DNA of 64,000 bases from Hydractinia symbiolongicarpus (Eukaryota > Cnidaria > Hydrozoa > Anthoathecata > Hydractiniidae), in NCBI RefSeq assembly GCF_029227915.1, contig NC_079884.1, positions 20,832,001 through 20,896,000 on the forward strand, given 5' to 3'. Shown here one piece after another: positions 11,901 to 26,375 of the stretch. A model generated the notes under the pieces. It was not told where the DNA came from. It did not search any database and saw nothing but the letters and a program-made list of their open reading frames with translations. A program made the position numbers and the translations under genes. Every line of letters starts with the position of its first letter. The first letter of the stretch is position 1.

Positions 11901-14900
11901 AGAAGGACGTGTTTAAACGAAGCTTGGCAGTAAAAAGTGATTAGACTATACTGGCAAATTAACAAAATAACTCAATAACTTCATACCTTCCAGTAGCTGT
12001 GCGATGGCCAACCCTTCTGCTGCATCTTCATTTCGAGTCTTTTCAACCAAGTTGGCAACTTCCATATATACATCTTGAGGTCTATCTGATGGCATTAAAT
12101 TCACCTGTCTGAAGAAGTTAAAAACTTTGCTTACTTTTTTCTTACAAGCTGAATTGCTCATCCTGTAAACATTCGTAAAATAATTAAAAAAAAATAAAGT
12201 AAAACTTTAACCTTCACCAAAGTTATATATTTGTAAGGAGGAATAGAATTAGAAGAACATAAACACAATCAAGAAAAACAAAAAAGACTAAAAAGTGAAA
12301 ATTCCGTATTTTCCCGCGAATGTTTTTCCGGCAATAGTTCACATTCCTTTTTACAGTAAAAAGTTATGCCCTATGTTTTCAAGTGTTAAAACGATCGTAT
12401 TTTGTTTGTGTAAACTATGAACTTTGCAAAATTTGTTAAAACTAACAAGGTGTCGTATCGTAGCATTGTATAATTGTTACACTATTTAAAAAACTTCTTT
12501 CCGCACATTGAACAGGGCTAGAGTAAAAAATCAGGAGAATTTAAGAAGCAAATTTTCAATATTTTTTAAGGATTTTAGGTGAGGTAACGAAACAAGAATG
12601 AGCATATTATACATAAACACACTCACTTAGCGCCATATTCGTCACGCCCAAGTCCAGCATAATGTTGCAATCCATTACATGAGCCGTCTTGGTGCACAGG
12701 TATATGCGAGACAAAATTCTCAGGGTCACCTGACCGTATTGCATCTGTTAATTCCATACAAGCAACTAACGTCTGCCATGGATCGCTACCATCCTGCCAC
12801 CATTTCCGACCCTGACAACCAAGGAGGAGAATAGTTAGTTGCGTTTTTCACACACCCTTCCCATTTTCTTTCTTTCTCTCTTTCTCTTCTCCCCACAGAA
12901 AACAACCACCATTTTAAATTTAAAAAAAAATAAGTAAAAACTTACGGTGAGCGGGTTATCAGCTGAGTCCATGACGTCATCGATATGTCTGTCAACAAAC
13001 TCGATTCGTTCTTGAAGTGACGATTTCTTCAGTTGACCATGCACATTAACAAGATGCACTTTCAACCAATTCAAGCCTTTCTTACCAAGAGGTTTCCCGT
13101 CAGCGAACAATAACAAACCACGTGATACATCACTACCTAAAATGTGTGAGTATTGACCACGTGACTTTTAATGATACTATCCCTAACGTTATGTTTAATT
13201 TAGGTGAACTGAAGCTTTTTGATTAAGTCACTGTTCATCACTGTTTCATCCCTAATTTTTAAAATGTCAAATGTTAACCCTATTTGGTCCGGGGGAGGGG
13301 GCTTCCGCCCCCCCTGACGGTTTTTTTTAATAACTCCTGATTGCTTTCCTATATAGCTATGATACTTACTGAGTTTCAACATTTATCTCATAGACACCTG
13401 CATGCTAAATTTTTAGGTCCTATACCTTTCAGAGGCTTTGATGTTGGCCATTACTCGAAACTACCCCTAAAATCTCTATGAAATCCTTATAATGGGAAAA
13501 ATCTAATAACTCCTGTTAGGATTATCCTAAGAACTTAAAACTTGCAACACAACTTTGTTTCATCAAGAAGAATCATTTTGAATAATTTTGACACGTGATT
13601 AATCCGATTTCCCGATTTTGTCGGATTTTACCCGAAAATCGGAAAAAACGGATTTTCGGGCAATTTTTGGCAATTTTTTATCCGATCCATGTAAAAACCG
13701 GAAGATATGTTAAAAAAATTTATTTAGCTTTCAAAAACTTCAAACAGAATGTACAAATTCACTGTAGAACAAAAGTAATTATATTTTAAGCAGATAGTGG
13801 CATTTTTAAGACTTTTCAAGCTTCTGATAACGTCACAGAAAATGTACTGACGCAAGCAAAAATTTATTGCCGCCATTTTGTTCCTTTTATGACGTACTAT
13901 AAGTGTGTCAAGTTTGATTCAATTTGAACAATCCTATGAAAAGTTATTGCGGAATCCGCCCCCCCCGTTATAGTATGTTCGAAAAACCCCGGACCGAATA
14001 GGGTTAAATCCTTTGCCACAACAACGATAATTTTACATAATTGTAGCACTTTAACGAAAAAACTAAAAATGAGACGCAAATTTTCAACTTTTTGTGATGA
14101 AAGGATGCAAATTTTAGCGACCTGTACTTAAAATCACTTTAAAAGTCAACGTGAATTAAAAAAAAATGAGATGTTTGTCTCGAACACTTGAAAATCAAAC
14201 ATTACCGATGTGAGAGCAGTGCGGAGCAATAGGATAGATCCGCCCTCTGAAATCCAAGTTGTTTGGTATCCAAAACACTGAGTGACGAAAATAATTGGAA
14301 ACAGATAACTTGTAGAGCTGATCCATCCGAAGTGCGAACAACTCGTGGTACAACTTCTTGCGGCGCTGGCGAGATTTTCTTTCTTCCAGAGTCATTGCTC
14401 TCCTGAAAAAAAAACGAATCATCGAAAAATTAGTCCGCTATAGATGTACGACCTTAAATTAAGATTCTCGAATTGAATGCAAAAATGTGTTAAGGATTTT
14501 GAATTAAAGGGTGCTTATATAAACAGACTAGCTAGGTCTAATAGTAATCTTTCGATGGTTTATCGAAAAATTTAAGCTTCTAATTATTTTATTTAAAATA
14601 TATAACATTTTCGTTTTGTATGGATACAAAACATTGTTGCCACCTATCTCACTTCTTATTAAAGTTATTAAAACATCGACCTTATCATTCTTTTAGAATA
14701 AAAATGTAATAGATTTCCACGAATTAGTTGGTCAGGTGTGATGTGTGTTGCTACAACACAAATGTTATACTACCAATACGATATGCCGCACTTACGAACT
14801 ATTTATTTTGTCTTACCTTTTAAACACGATATTATAAATCCACTCATCATAGCCTGTTCAGTTCCTATTGGTACTTTTATTAACAAGCGTTCTGCGAAGA

Positions 14901-17900
14901 AGGATCCGAATGCGTTCAAAGCTCACATTTTAGCCACAACAGCCGTATAAGACAGAAATAATTCAACTAAATAACCAACTAAGTTATAAATCCTATTCTG
15001 GCATCATTTGACCGTAGTGTTTTACCAAGGCTACTGTTGGTAATATAGTGCATACACAACCTTATTGACTAAGGAAAGAACCAGTTCACTCACTTTGACT
15101 TCCACTGCTCCACATACGGCAACTTTGGACCAATAATATCCAGCTTCATATCTCCATCACCATTAAATAGGTCGATCATAATATCAAGAATTCTCTCGTT
15201 AACCTTCCACGCACAGTTTCCAAGATAGTTTAAACAATCGAATATTCTGTCGATATCGCCATTTTTCGATGCTTTCGACAATTCGTTAAGTTTGTATTCG
15301 CCTGTTACCGTACGAACTAGATCACCTGGAAAAATAAAAACATGTTTAGACTATACAGCTCCTATTTCCACGTTTCTAGTCGTTTAGTATTGCTTTCAGG
15401 TAAGTTTCAACAATTAAGAGCATGCGTGCAAGCATTCACCTTCAACCCTGGACTTAATATCTGTGGAAATGGCTGTGATTTTTCTCGAAATGGCTACACA
15501 GTATCACTTCGTCATTACTCTGTAGCTAGTAGCCAGTAAATGTTTTACTTTGGCAGGAGTTTAGGCAAAGTAAGCAACGTCAACGCCCTAAAAACTGGGA
15601 AATTTAGGCGTGCTGGCGTCAGCTACAATCAGTACTGTTTAAGATTTTAAACTAACCAAATAACTTAAGATCCTAAGCTCGTTGTGAACATTAATATTTG
15701 AAGAGTGTGTTAGACAGTGTGACCAGATTAAGGACAAAGTAGGTTTTAAAATTCCGTCTTTCTTTTTTACCAATTATGTTCAAGGTTGTGGATTGAATTA
15801 GCTTAAACAATAAATGTAAATGGATCAAGTTGACTTAACTGTCTTGCTAGATTTTAGTGAAAACTCTTTGCTAATTATTTGCTTCCTCTTATAATAAGCT
15901 GTGTGTACATTTGTGTAACCTGTTTTCGTATTCTGTAATTCATTCATTTTAATTGATAAGGCATACACTCCCAGCATAAATTTTAAAGGTCAGAATGTTT
16001 TCCAAAACATGAACAAATGTTTACATAACAAAATGCACTTACTGCAAGGACCACAATTTTTAGCACTTAAATAACTTTCTGATTTACCTTGGGGTGGTTT
16101 AAAGGTATATACTTGTTGACTTGCAAAAGCAACTAATTTGAGCAAAAACAATATAACTACTTTGGACAAGAACAGTTCGACTATTTCGATCAAGATCATG
16201 GAACAGTCTTTTAAACAAGAAAATATATAGTACATTGATTTAAAAACACTGTGATAAAACTACTTTAAACATGTACTGTAAAACTATCTGAAATAAAAAC
16301 ACGTGGTATCGTGGCTATTTCAATCAAAAACACAAAACAGTGCGACCAAACTAAGAACAGCATGCTGGCTTTTTTAAACATGAAAATAATTCAACTACTT
16401 TTAGCAAGGCAATAATACAACTACTTCTAGCAACATAGAAAACTCTCCAAGAGTCTACTACAACTAGTTTGAGCAAGTCCTTGGTACTAATACTTACTAT
16501 GCAGCAGAAGGTAAGCTCCACTATTGGATGATGTCCAAGGTCGTGGCGGTATACAAATTGGTAATTTATTTACCTCAAAGGAAATGTTTCCTAATTGAGA
16601 CAAATAACTACTATAAAGACGTCCAACAGTAGGGTGAAATTTCAATATCCCAATTTGATGATGTCCAATAAATTCGTGGTGATGACTCAATGATGGTTCG
16701 ATTTTACCTCTCTTGGACTTCAAAAAAATACTTGTGTCAATAGTCGCTACTTTTTTTAATATGTCGAGTACAACACTTGATGCCTATCAAAAGAAAGTAA
16801 CTAAATGATACTCCTTCTGCACAAACAATCAGAATGTGTCTTATTAAAGCAAATAAAAACATGTTGCATGGTCACACAGCTTAGACATATGTCTACATTT
16901 TGGCTTTAACTAAGCCAAAAGGCGCATTAAGCATGCCTTCTCAATCATCTAGAAAAAATATCACTAAACTAAAAATTGAATTCATTGAACACAAAAAGGA
17001 TGAGTAAAACAAACATTTTAATGCGCAACTATCTGATGCAAACAGAGTTCACAAATAAATTCTGATGAACTATAAATTAAAAATATCATGATAGCATCAA
17101 TTATAAATCTTCCACATTTTTATTGCACGTTATTACAGTAAGTTGTGCTTATATGGTTTTTAATTTTTTGTAAATGCATTTATCTTACTTAGCAATAACC
17201 GTACGATTACAGTCACGTCCACAATATTTGTGTCATTATTGTGCTAAATTTTTAAAAAACTAACAGGTTTTTTTTTTTTTTTAAATCTTCAGGAATTTCA
17301 ATTATACCTTAAACGAAATTAAAATGCAACTGCTTAAGTAATTGAAATTGGTAATTTTACACAAAATTGGGTCTGCTAAAAGATAAAGTGTTTCGTGTTA
17401 CCAAAAATACAATCTGCAGTCACATGCTTTGCTCAGTATGACAATTAAATTAAAAAAATCAAAATTCTAAGAATTTGAGAACAAAATATTGTATTTCAAA
17501 ATTAAAGTTGACAAGCAGAGAAAAGAACGTTTTATACCATTGCCTTGATCTTTGTAGGCCATAAAGTTGGTGCAATATCCTCTGATGCCAAATAGGGTAG
17601 CATACTGTTAATTTCATTCCACTTTTTACGCGGTTCAAGAGATCCATCAATCCATTCAGTAGCTGATGTATATTCTTCACATATTCCCTGTACCTAATAA
17701 TAATTAGAGAAAACATCACATACACTCTCCCTTTAGAAATCTACTTTCTAAAATATCAACTGCTAACTGTTTGGGCACTGAAATATGTTTGGACAGGAGG
17801 CATATAAGCAAGTCAAGAGTATACTGCTACGCTAAGGGAGGGGTAAAAATAAAGTTTGGAATAAAAATAAATTGTACAAGTAATTTATATGCAAATATAA

Positions 17901-20900
17901 AGTTACCAAATTTAACATCCCCCCTCTCTCAATCTGGTATACTTCAAAAATAATTCAAAACAAAATTGAAGGGTGGATGGGGCTTTTTGAAGGCTGAGAT
18001 TTTAGTAAGGATTATAATATTCTCTGATGTTATCAGATAAGTCTAGCTAATAAATAAATGCATACCTTTTCAACAACACCATTGTCGTTTTTAAACTTTG
18101 CACAGAACCTTGAATACATCATTCGCCCAAGCCTTCTACAAATGAAATTAACTGGAATTCCCTGAGGCTGACTGCATATCAATGGAACAATATTATCAAA
18201 TAGAATATCTGCCAGTTCATCAGGTGTAAGAACGCTTGCAAAGGTAACACACCTGTTGTACATGAAAGCTACAAACATAAAAGATGTTACTTTCATACAA
18301 TATTGACACAATGACTTTTCTTCCAAATTTTTGTTTTATTAGAAATATGTAAGTATGCAAAACATATGTAAGTATGCAACAGTACCTCGGTTGTTCTTAA
18401 ACTTTCGGACTTGAACGAGTTCTGTAATGAAATCCTTTCTCCACTGATCAATTATCGTTTGATACAAACGAGAGCGTTTAACAGCCAAACTGCTATGAAC
18501 TTTAGTGACATCAATAGATGGAATTTCTAATGATCCTATGTGTAATAATAATAATACTATTTATAAAGAAGCTTTCGCCAAATTTTTCATCGTTACTACT
18601 GCAATATTTTTCTTCATGTAAAATGCTTACAAATTTTAAGCTATTATTTTGAAATCTTCATGTCATACTGCCACTCTTCAATTAGTATTGATTGATAATT
18701 AGTGAAAACTCTATGTGATTCAAATTTTATACATTATGGAAAAAAACAAATAAAATGAAGTTTTGCGTTGTGACTTCACCCACCACAAAACAACTTAATT
18801 TCAGAACACTTGTTTATGCCATTGGTATTACATTTGAATTATAAGAGAGTGCAAAGATTACATAAACAAGCTATTTGTGCAATTCTGATCGCCATTTTGA
18901 ATCCAAATGTTTTGATTTCATTACATGGCTTATCAGCAAAAGGAGCAAAATTGTAAGAATAGTCACATGGAAGTTTTTTGTACATATAACAATGTCAATA
19001 AAACTTGGATTTGTTACTCATTAGCTGTGGAACACACAGCTTCTAGTTTCGGCTGAAAGCTCGAACAAATCCTGATTTTGTGGGATTTAAGTTAACATAT
19101 GCACATCTCGGACGCAGTTAGTAAAATTGCAGCTTTTAAAACTAAAATTTTAAAAACTGCATAGCTCAGGTTTAAAAAAGATCTCTCTTTGTCTGGTAAA
19201 TCCTTCGTATGTTTTCTATACTATCACACCTATGTAAATCTTAGTAAAATGTTTTTTATTATTTTGGCTATCACAGACATATATAGCAGACCAGCTAACG
19301 TAGTCAGTGTCAGTTAGATGGCAATATATACATACAGACAGCTAGCTAGCTATTTTGTGCTTTTCTCTCAAGCTTCCATTTAGTTTGGTATGAGTCCATT
19401 CTGGGCTAGCAATTTTTACTTCTTGTGTTGTTTTTTACCAACCTGAAGCTAGCCACAAAGTAGTAGGGAGGCATATAGATTTTGTAATAATAATCCTGCA
19501 AATTTTAGCTATGATGCATCATAGCTAAAACATCATAGTTTATTGTGTTTGCTTCACAGCAACAAAATAAAATATTTTATCCTAGTGGTATAAACGAGCT
19601 TCGATGTTTACGTTTTGACGGAATTTCCACGTTTGTGCATAAAATCTGAAATATCGACAGATTATAAAATGGGCCAGACTATATAGAAGAAGAAAGTTAA
19701 CAGTCAGGGAGAACTGATAATTAGCATGTAACAGGATAGTTAGTCCACGCTTATATGACTATAATACGGTGGGGATCTTTTTTGCTTAAATTTCCATAAT
19801 ATGTCAATATTGTTTATAATGTATGACTTCTCCATGTTTTTTATGTCTGGCTACGTCTTTTCAATGTTTTTCTATAAAATCAGCATTGTCGTTTAAAGAG
19901 CATTTATAAATTGAATCCACAATATGGCTATTATACAGTAACAGCTGTCATATTTGTTGTGATGAAGTTAAGGCCAGTGCCAGTAAAGTCTGCATTTAGA
20001 CGGTTAATTAGCCAGTATGATTTTGAAGGAAACCCGAGGTATAAAACGATGTTGGGCTTATATTATAGAGCTTGAAAAGTTGGTTAACAAGTCTTTTTAA
20101 TTCTTAAAAATCTCTTTTCGTTCTCAAAATATTCACATTTAAAGAATTTCAGATTTAATTACATGTTGCGTAAATTATGATGTCATATTTCAGTAATAGC
20201 AAATTTTGACATTTTTATCATCATTAATTTTAGGCCTGTTAAGGCATATGCGTTCAAAGTTTATCAATGCATAGATATTATAAAAGTGAATTAATTAATT
20301 TTTTAGACAAAATGACACTTGTTTGCTCATTCCAGGCCTCTTAATTTTTTGCTGACGACTCCATAACTTGGGATCTGCATGTCGGTTTGCAATTAAATTT
20401 TGTGAGTAAACATATGGGGCCTATACAAGCTTACTCACAAAATTTAAAAATGAATATCTTTCACACGCAGTCATTTCTTGTTCTCTTTTTGCTTTTCATT
20501 GAAGCATAACATGGAACTAGGTAGATGACTATCGGAATATTGATATCCAATAAAAATACATAAATTTAAGCAAACATATCTCTACCGTATAATTAACCGC
20601 ACAAGCAGCTTATTTTACTGCATGTAAATTAATCTGCATGCAAAAACTAGATTTTAATTTCAAGATCAAAAGATGCCTTGACTGAAAATTAAATTTTATA
20701 ATAGGCTGGTTAGTCTACGGCTTATCCAATGATTATTTTGCCTGTCGATTTGCACAAAAGATCTTGGGAATATATACAACACCACATCACAATGAAACTA
20801 CTCTGAAGTTGCTCAGATTTGCAGACCAGGGTGTTCTATTGGACTAGCCTTCAACCCATACAACAATGGTTGACTATCGCAGATATTTTTAGATTTTCGC

Positions 20901-23900
20901 CCATGATATATATCTCCCTGTAATCCTTTTGCAGATGTAATTGGCACAAAATAACAATTTGGCTACCACTTTAAATAAAATAGGCATATTTTTATTGGGC
21001 TTGCTGCTCAGTAACTAAACAGGAGGGTTCTACAATTCTGCAACCCTGTTTAATCTTTTCTCCATTTAAAAGGACTTTAAAAGGATTTAGGTGCTACCTA
21101 AATTGCAAAGCTAAACTTTTGTTGCCTTAATGAATTTCTTATCTTCCATGCTTAAAAGTGTTTTCTTGATGCTGTATATATTTTATTGACATAAACTAGC
21201 TCTTATGCAGGGATTTTGTTTTATTAAAACATGCTTTTACTGGTACAACTTTTAATAGAAACCTTAATTATTTAAAAAATGTGTAACTTTTCTATTTCAT
21301 TAAATTTCAGTATTGTGTTTGTGAAAAGAAATAAAAACGATTTTTAGTAATTAGTCTAGCATCACGAGTTGCAAATGTTAGGCAAGCGAGGCTTGAGTTT
21401 TTATTAGCTTGCGATACATTGATGATTAGAAATAGGTTTGTGTATCCTCAGTAACAAAAAACCCAGCTCTGTTATAACATTGATTCCACAGCTTCATAGC
21501 TGTGGAGCTATCTTGCTTCAAAATAAAGTCACTGGAAGCATATAAGGTAGTGGCTGTAAAATCCCAATTTCTCAACCCTTTTATATAAACAGGTGACGTA
21601 ATGATAATAAATCAGATTAAATCCGAAAAAGTGTGAATGAATAACCTTGCCAATATAGTGGAGGGGAAGTGAGCGAAGTAGGGAAAATACAGCGTTTAAA
21701 GCTAAATTTCTAGTTTTTATAATTAGCATTTGCAAAAAAAAAAAAAATTTAGTTTAATACTAACGTGTTATAAAAGTTTTGAGATTAACTTATATTTGAA
21801 AATATGAGCTAAGCTTTAAACTTATTAACACCATAAAAAAACTACCTTTTAATTCCAAATCAATTTGTGACTTGATAATTTTAGCAGCATCGTTATTTCT
21901 CAAGTGATATATGGTTGATTTACAAACAGATGTGTGTGATGTTTTAGCTTGGTTTAAATAATTTGGATATATTTTACCCAATGCATAGACTATTGCCGAC
22001 ACTTGCTGTTTGGTCAGACTTGATTTAAGTAACACCTGACGCACATCAATCCCCTATAAAATAAGATTAATCTTTACTTAATTTTTATCCAAACAATCTA
22101 AAATAAAACATTCAGCAAACGTCCAATAAAATTGTGAAAAAATAAATAGAATTATTTCTGTCTACCCTAACTGGCAGCTACATCTTTGGTTTGCAGAAGG
22201 ACAGTTGGATATTATGATATAGAAACAGGTTTACCAGCACATTGATTTATAGATAAATCTATACGAAATCGATTAACTTCACATATTCAAATAGTTGAAA
22301 AATGTATTAGAAATAGTGCGATTTACGGCTTATAGTTGCAGTGATGCTTTTGCATAATTTCAATGAATATTATTATATGCACATGTCCATTATACTCTCC
22401 TTGATTTACAAAGTTTACAAAATATTCACTCACTTATTCGCAATTTTTGACATAGTCATACAGTTTACAATCATAATTACCTGATCTTCCATCTCACTTA
22501 TAACACTTTCTGTTCTCACAACATCGTCAAGATTGCCACAGGCTTCCAGCAAACCAGCATAAGTTTGATAATTTGGCTCCAGTTCCTCTCGCTTCATGTT
22601 ACGTAAGAGTAACTGAATATTTTTCCAACTTTTATGGCTGGCCCAAGCATGGATCATTTTATTGTAGCCTTCTATGTTAAATTTGTGACCATGTCTGCGA
22701 TGGTAATTAAATAAATTCACAGCGCTTTGTAGCTATATCGAAAATAAAAATAAAAAAATAATAAACATGGCCCTCAGGCTACCAGCAAACTTTTCCTTAA
22801 TCAGTAAATTAAAAAAAAAAACTTCCTTCATTTGTCTTTATTTTAACCACTTGTAAATGTAAAAAAACACATCATTCTCAGGACATTCACATAATTTTTT
22901 AAGCAACAAAATTTACTGATTGCCAGGCATCCAAGGCTTTATTGTAAGTAAATAGACAACTTTGAATCTCACGACAAAAGGTTTACACATGCTGTGAGTA
23001 CAACAATATATACTTTCTAGAAAATACTAATCTTAAAAACCTCCGTAGTACAATGAATTATTGTCAGCATAAAATAAGAAAAATAAGACGTTGCAGTATT
23101 TACCAGTTAAAAATTGAACAGAAAACAAAAATACATACATCACCCAAATACAAGTATATGTCAATTTCTGCCAAAACACTTTGTTCGCCTTTGTAGGTCA
23201 GTTGACTCCCTCGTACAAACTTTGATGTTGTAGGTTTTGTTTTATGGGCTTTTTTCTTAGCTTTACTTTTACTTGTAATTTTGTTTACTTCCTCTAATTT
23301 TTGGCTATTTATCTCTTGTATACGTTCATTATACCGTTCTTTGAGAAATTCAAAAGTCTCTGCATCAACTATATCATGTTGAATATTTGCCCACACATTT
23401 CCATCTTGAACGACAGAATCGTAAATCTCGCCACATTGTTTCTTGACAGCAACAGGTTTATTGAACACATCAGAGGATGAGGCAATGCATCGAAAATTGT
23501 ACACTTTATAATGTGAACGCCATCCTATTAAAACAGCAGGTTCATATAGCATTTAAGAGTTCAAAAAAGAGTAACTATTCCTATATGGCTGGTTCTCTTG
23601 AAAAGATCATTCTGCCAATGTTTACACGTTCTTTACAAATATCAGGTCCCTCAATAAGACCTGTATGCTGTCATGTAGGTAATTTTATCACAAATATAGA
23701 TAAAAAATGTGTAGATAAAAAAACATTGATATTTATATAAATTTTCTGATTTTTTTAATCCATCTATTTTATTATTAAAAATTTTTCCTGTGTAGATATT
23801 TTATTTTACAAACTTGCTCAAAACATGCCCCACAATGTCATTTAGAATGTCTTTTCTATCTTAAGTGTAAAAACTTATATTTTTAGATATTTATTTATTT

Positions 23901-24753
23901 ATTTTTTTTTTATCTAGCATTCGAAACTAATAAGAAATATAAAAATAATAATTATTACGAAATGTCTGAAACAGCGATGCATGAAAGATTCTTTTCTAAT
24001 GTTATCCATTTTATATCTCAGCAATCGCAGTGTAAATGATAATAGCGGTTGGAAGGCGAGAGTTACATGTATCTTATTAATTGTATTTTTAATTCATTTA
24101 TTTTTATTTAGAGTGGACACCTGTTGTTTAAATGTAGCTAAGATAAAAAAAATTATCATCTATACCATTAATTTTGACAGTTTTCAATATTTTCAACAGG
24201 AATTAATAATTAAGTCCTGGGCACTAGGTGGTGAAATACATGTCAATAACACCTAGATACCCACCATACTGCCCTATTAACATAAGCAAATCATTCTAAT
24301 GTACTAAATGTGATTGCAAAGATGTAAATAGATTAGTATAGCATAAGACAAAAGAAAAAATGTTCTCCTGGATTGTCTTATATAGAGAGCATAAAAATCC
24401 TAATAGGAACATTGCAAAGCAATAGACATATAAAGCAATTTCACTGTGTAAACTATGTAACTCTATACACGATCATGTACATATGTGATGGTATATGGAG
24501 TTATTTTAACATGTGCGTTTATCCCCCAGAAACATTTTTTTTAATTAAGAGGACGGAATATCGTGTTTTAAATCCACATTTTACATGCATAAAGAACGTA
24601 AATGTTTAGTGCTATCTGCAAAGCAGAATTATCCAGATGCTGCACCATAACAATAAATTAGAATTAGGAAGAAGTAAACTTACCTTTAATTGGAGTTGTT
24701 CTGGATTGCAGTGTCTGACATGACTTACAAGCTCCTCTCAATAAACTTAGCAT
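8984..24753 (-). CDS. POLRMT: Mitochondrial DNA-directed RNA polymerase
   Basis: Single-subunit T7-like polymerase that transcribes mitochondrial DNA and makes replication primers. Exons with matching phases: 24684-24753, 23139-23524, 22481-22732, 21846-22053, 18386-18535, 18066-18268, 17538-17693, 16498-16783, 15094-15325, 14206-14402, 12946-13136, 12627-12811, 11987-12108, 11377-11579, 10281-10619, 9417-9505 and 8984-9045; 3,331 nt, about 1,110 residues (human about 1,230). Residues 1-23 (MLSLLRGACKSCQT..) look like a mitochondrial presequence. Exon 3 carries the PPR region (NYHRRHGHKFNIEGYNKMIH). Catalytic motifs are intact: DFRGRIYP (exon 10), motif A HQDGSCNGLQHYA with its Asp (exon 12), motif B RKVVKQTVMTVVYGVT (exon 14), and motif C VHDSFW with the second Asp (exon 15). 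The last exon stops at NALPEQG before a GTGGGC donor, so the final coding exon (family consensus ending YFFS) was not found. An ATG 7 nt upstream of the chosen start opens a short out-of-frame ORF. Confidence 0.95.
13274..14007. mobile_element. piggyBac-like MITE flanked by TTAA
   Basis: The 726-bp core (13278-14003) sits between two TTAA tetranucleotides. Its ends are inverted repeats: left CCCTATTTGGTCCGGGG and the complement of the right CCCTATTCGGTCCGGGG, 16 of 17 matching, each followed by G/C-run-rich subterminal sequence. TTAA targets with CCCT-starting ends are typical of piggyBac elements; Kolobok also targets TTAA. No transposase ORF is present, so this is non-autonomous. It lies in the POLRMT intron between 14,205 and 13,137. 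Confidence 0.82.
18536..21845. other. Largest POLRMT intron, no recognisable content
   Basis: A 3.3-kb AT-rich intron between POLRMT exons 4 and 5. I see no protein-coding similarity, tRNA or clear terminal repeat inside it. Its length, much greater than that of neighbouring introns, may reflect old repeat insertions. Confidence 0.55.
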
Positions 24754-26375
24754 GTCTCATTTTTATATTTTTACACAATTGTCGTTTACTCTGAAAGACA
24801 ACGTTAAATATTTATGAATAAACATTTATTTACCTTAAAAATGAATTAAGAAACTGAATTTTCTGTTTTTTCCAGGATTTTTTATAACAGATTTTTAATC
24901 AATTGTTTATCATTACTAGAAAAAGCACAATGTTACCATTAATGCATGTTTTAGTGCCTTCTAAAACCACTAAGCCTTTCTGGAATATGTGGATTTCATG
25001 GGTACTGAAATAATTGATTAGATTTAGAATTGTTGGTATAGTGTAAAAAGAGAAGCATGGAATATAAAAACAAATGTTAAAAACACAACTCTTAATTTTT
25101 ATATTAAAATGATGCTAAGTTCCAGAGCACTTGGACATATACATATTATTGTCTAAATGTCAATATTTATTTTTTATTTTTTTCAAAGTACTGTAGATAC
25201 TGCTTATAGTCTCACCTTTCACATGTTCCGTGATTTGACAAAAAAAATAACTCTTAGTATGTTAATAATGCTATATATTTAAGTACCGTAATGACAATGT
25301 AAAAATTAAAGATTTTAAAAAGAAAGTGAATAGAAATTTTCTACAAAAACATAAAAAAACATACTGAGACTGAGAGAAAATAAGTCATTGATGATTATTC
25401 AATTATTCAACCCTGGCTGTTGCATACTTTTGGATTATATTTGAAAATTAGTATATACAAAGTACAAAAGAGGATAATATAGACCAGGCTTTACGGGAAG
25501 CTGCATAAAAAAAATCTGTGCTAGAGAAATTTAAGAACAAATCCAATGCAGTCCAAAACTTGATTCCGGTATTAACTCATGGAAGTAAAAAAGATAAAAA
25601 CTTTGCTGTGCTAATAAATAAACAAAATGATTTTAAAAACTGGTTGCAATATAGGGTAGCAATGTAATCTTTGCATAAAATTATAAATACTATTTGCCTA
25701 GTGAGGCGTATATTCACAGAGCTTAAAGTAACATCAATGCAAATAAACAATCTGTCAATGAACCACAATCTGCCAAATGAAAGGTAAATCTGAAATTCTT
25801 CACAAACAAGGATATTTGCAGATCTGCCGCCCTTGAAAGTAGCTATTTTTTATTATTTTTGCTATTTTATACTCAAATTTAATGCTATATTTACGCTTTA
25901 TCACTGATTAGAAAATAATGATTTCTAACACAAAATTAGAATTACCAAGAATAGGTGAATCTCTAAGGCGATAAGTAAACTTTTAATTAAACACAACAGT
26001 GAATAGAATAGGCTGGGTATAAAATCAAATGAGAGGAAGAAATCATGTCTTTATATCAAGAAATAAAAAATGAAAATAGCATAAATATCATAAAAAGCAT
26101 AAAATTTTTAACTGTTACAAATTTTACTCTATTTTATGATTTTGTACTAGTACCTAGAAATTTTGTCTTTTTTAAATTTTAAGCTGAGCTGCAGGTCTGC
26201 GTTTGAAATCATACTTTTGTTAAGTTAGATTGTATTTCCTTCCTTTCATCGTGACATTTGTACTTAAATTAAGATTTAGAATATTTTGAAGTTTCCATCA
26301 CTGTAGCAGAAACATTGAACACAGGGAAGTTTACATTGTGGTCAAAAAAATAGATAAAATTAAGTAAAATACATG
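24754..26375. other. Intergenic, POLRMT 5' side to MAEA 3' side
   Basis: AT-rich spacer between the POLRMT start and the MAEA stop, both genes being on the minus strand. It must contain the POLRMT promoter. No gene, RNA or repeat is recognised. Confidence 0.5.
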
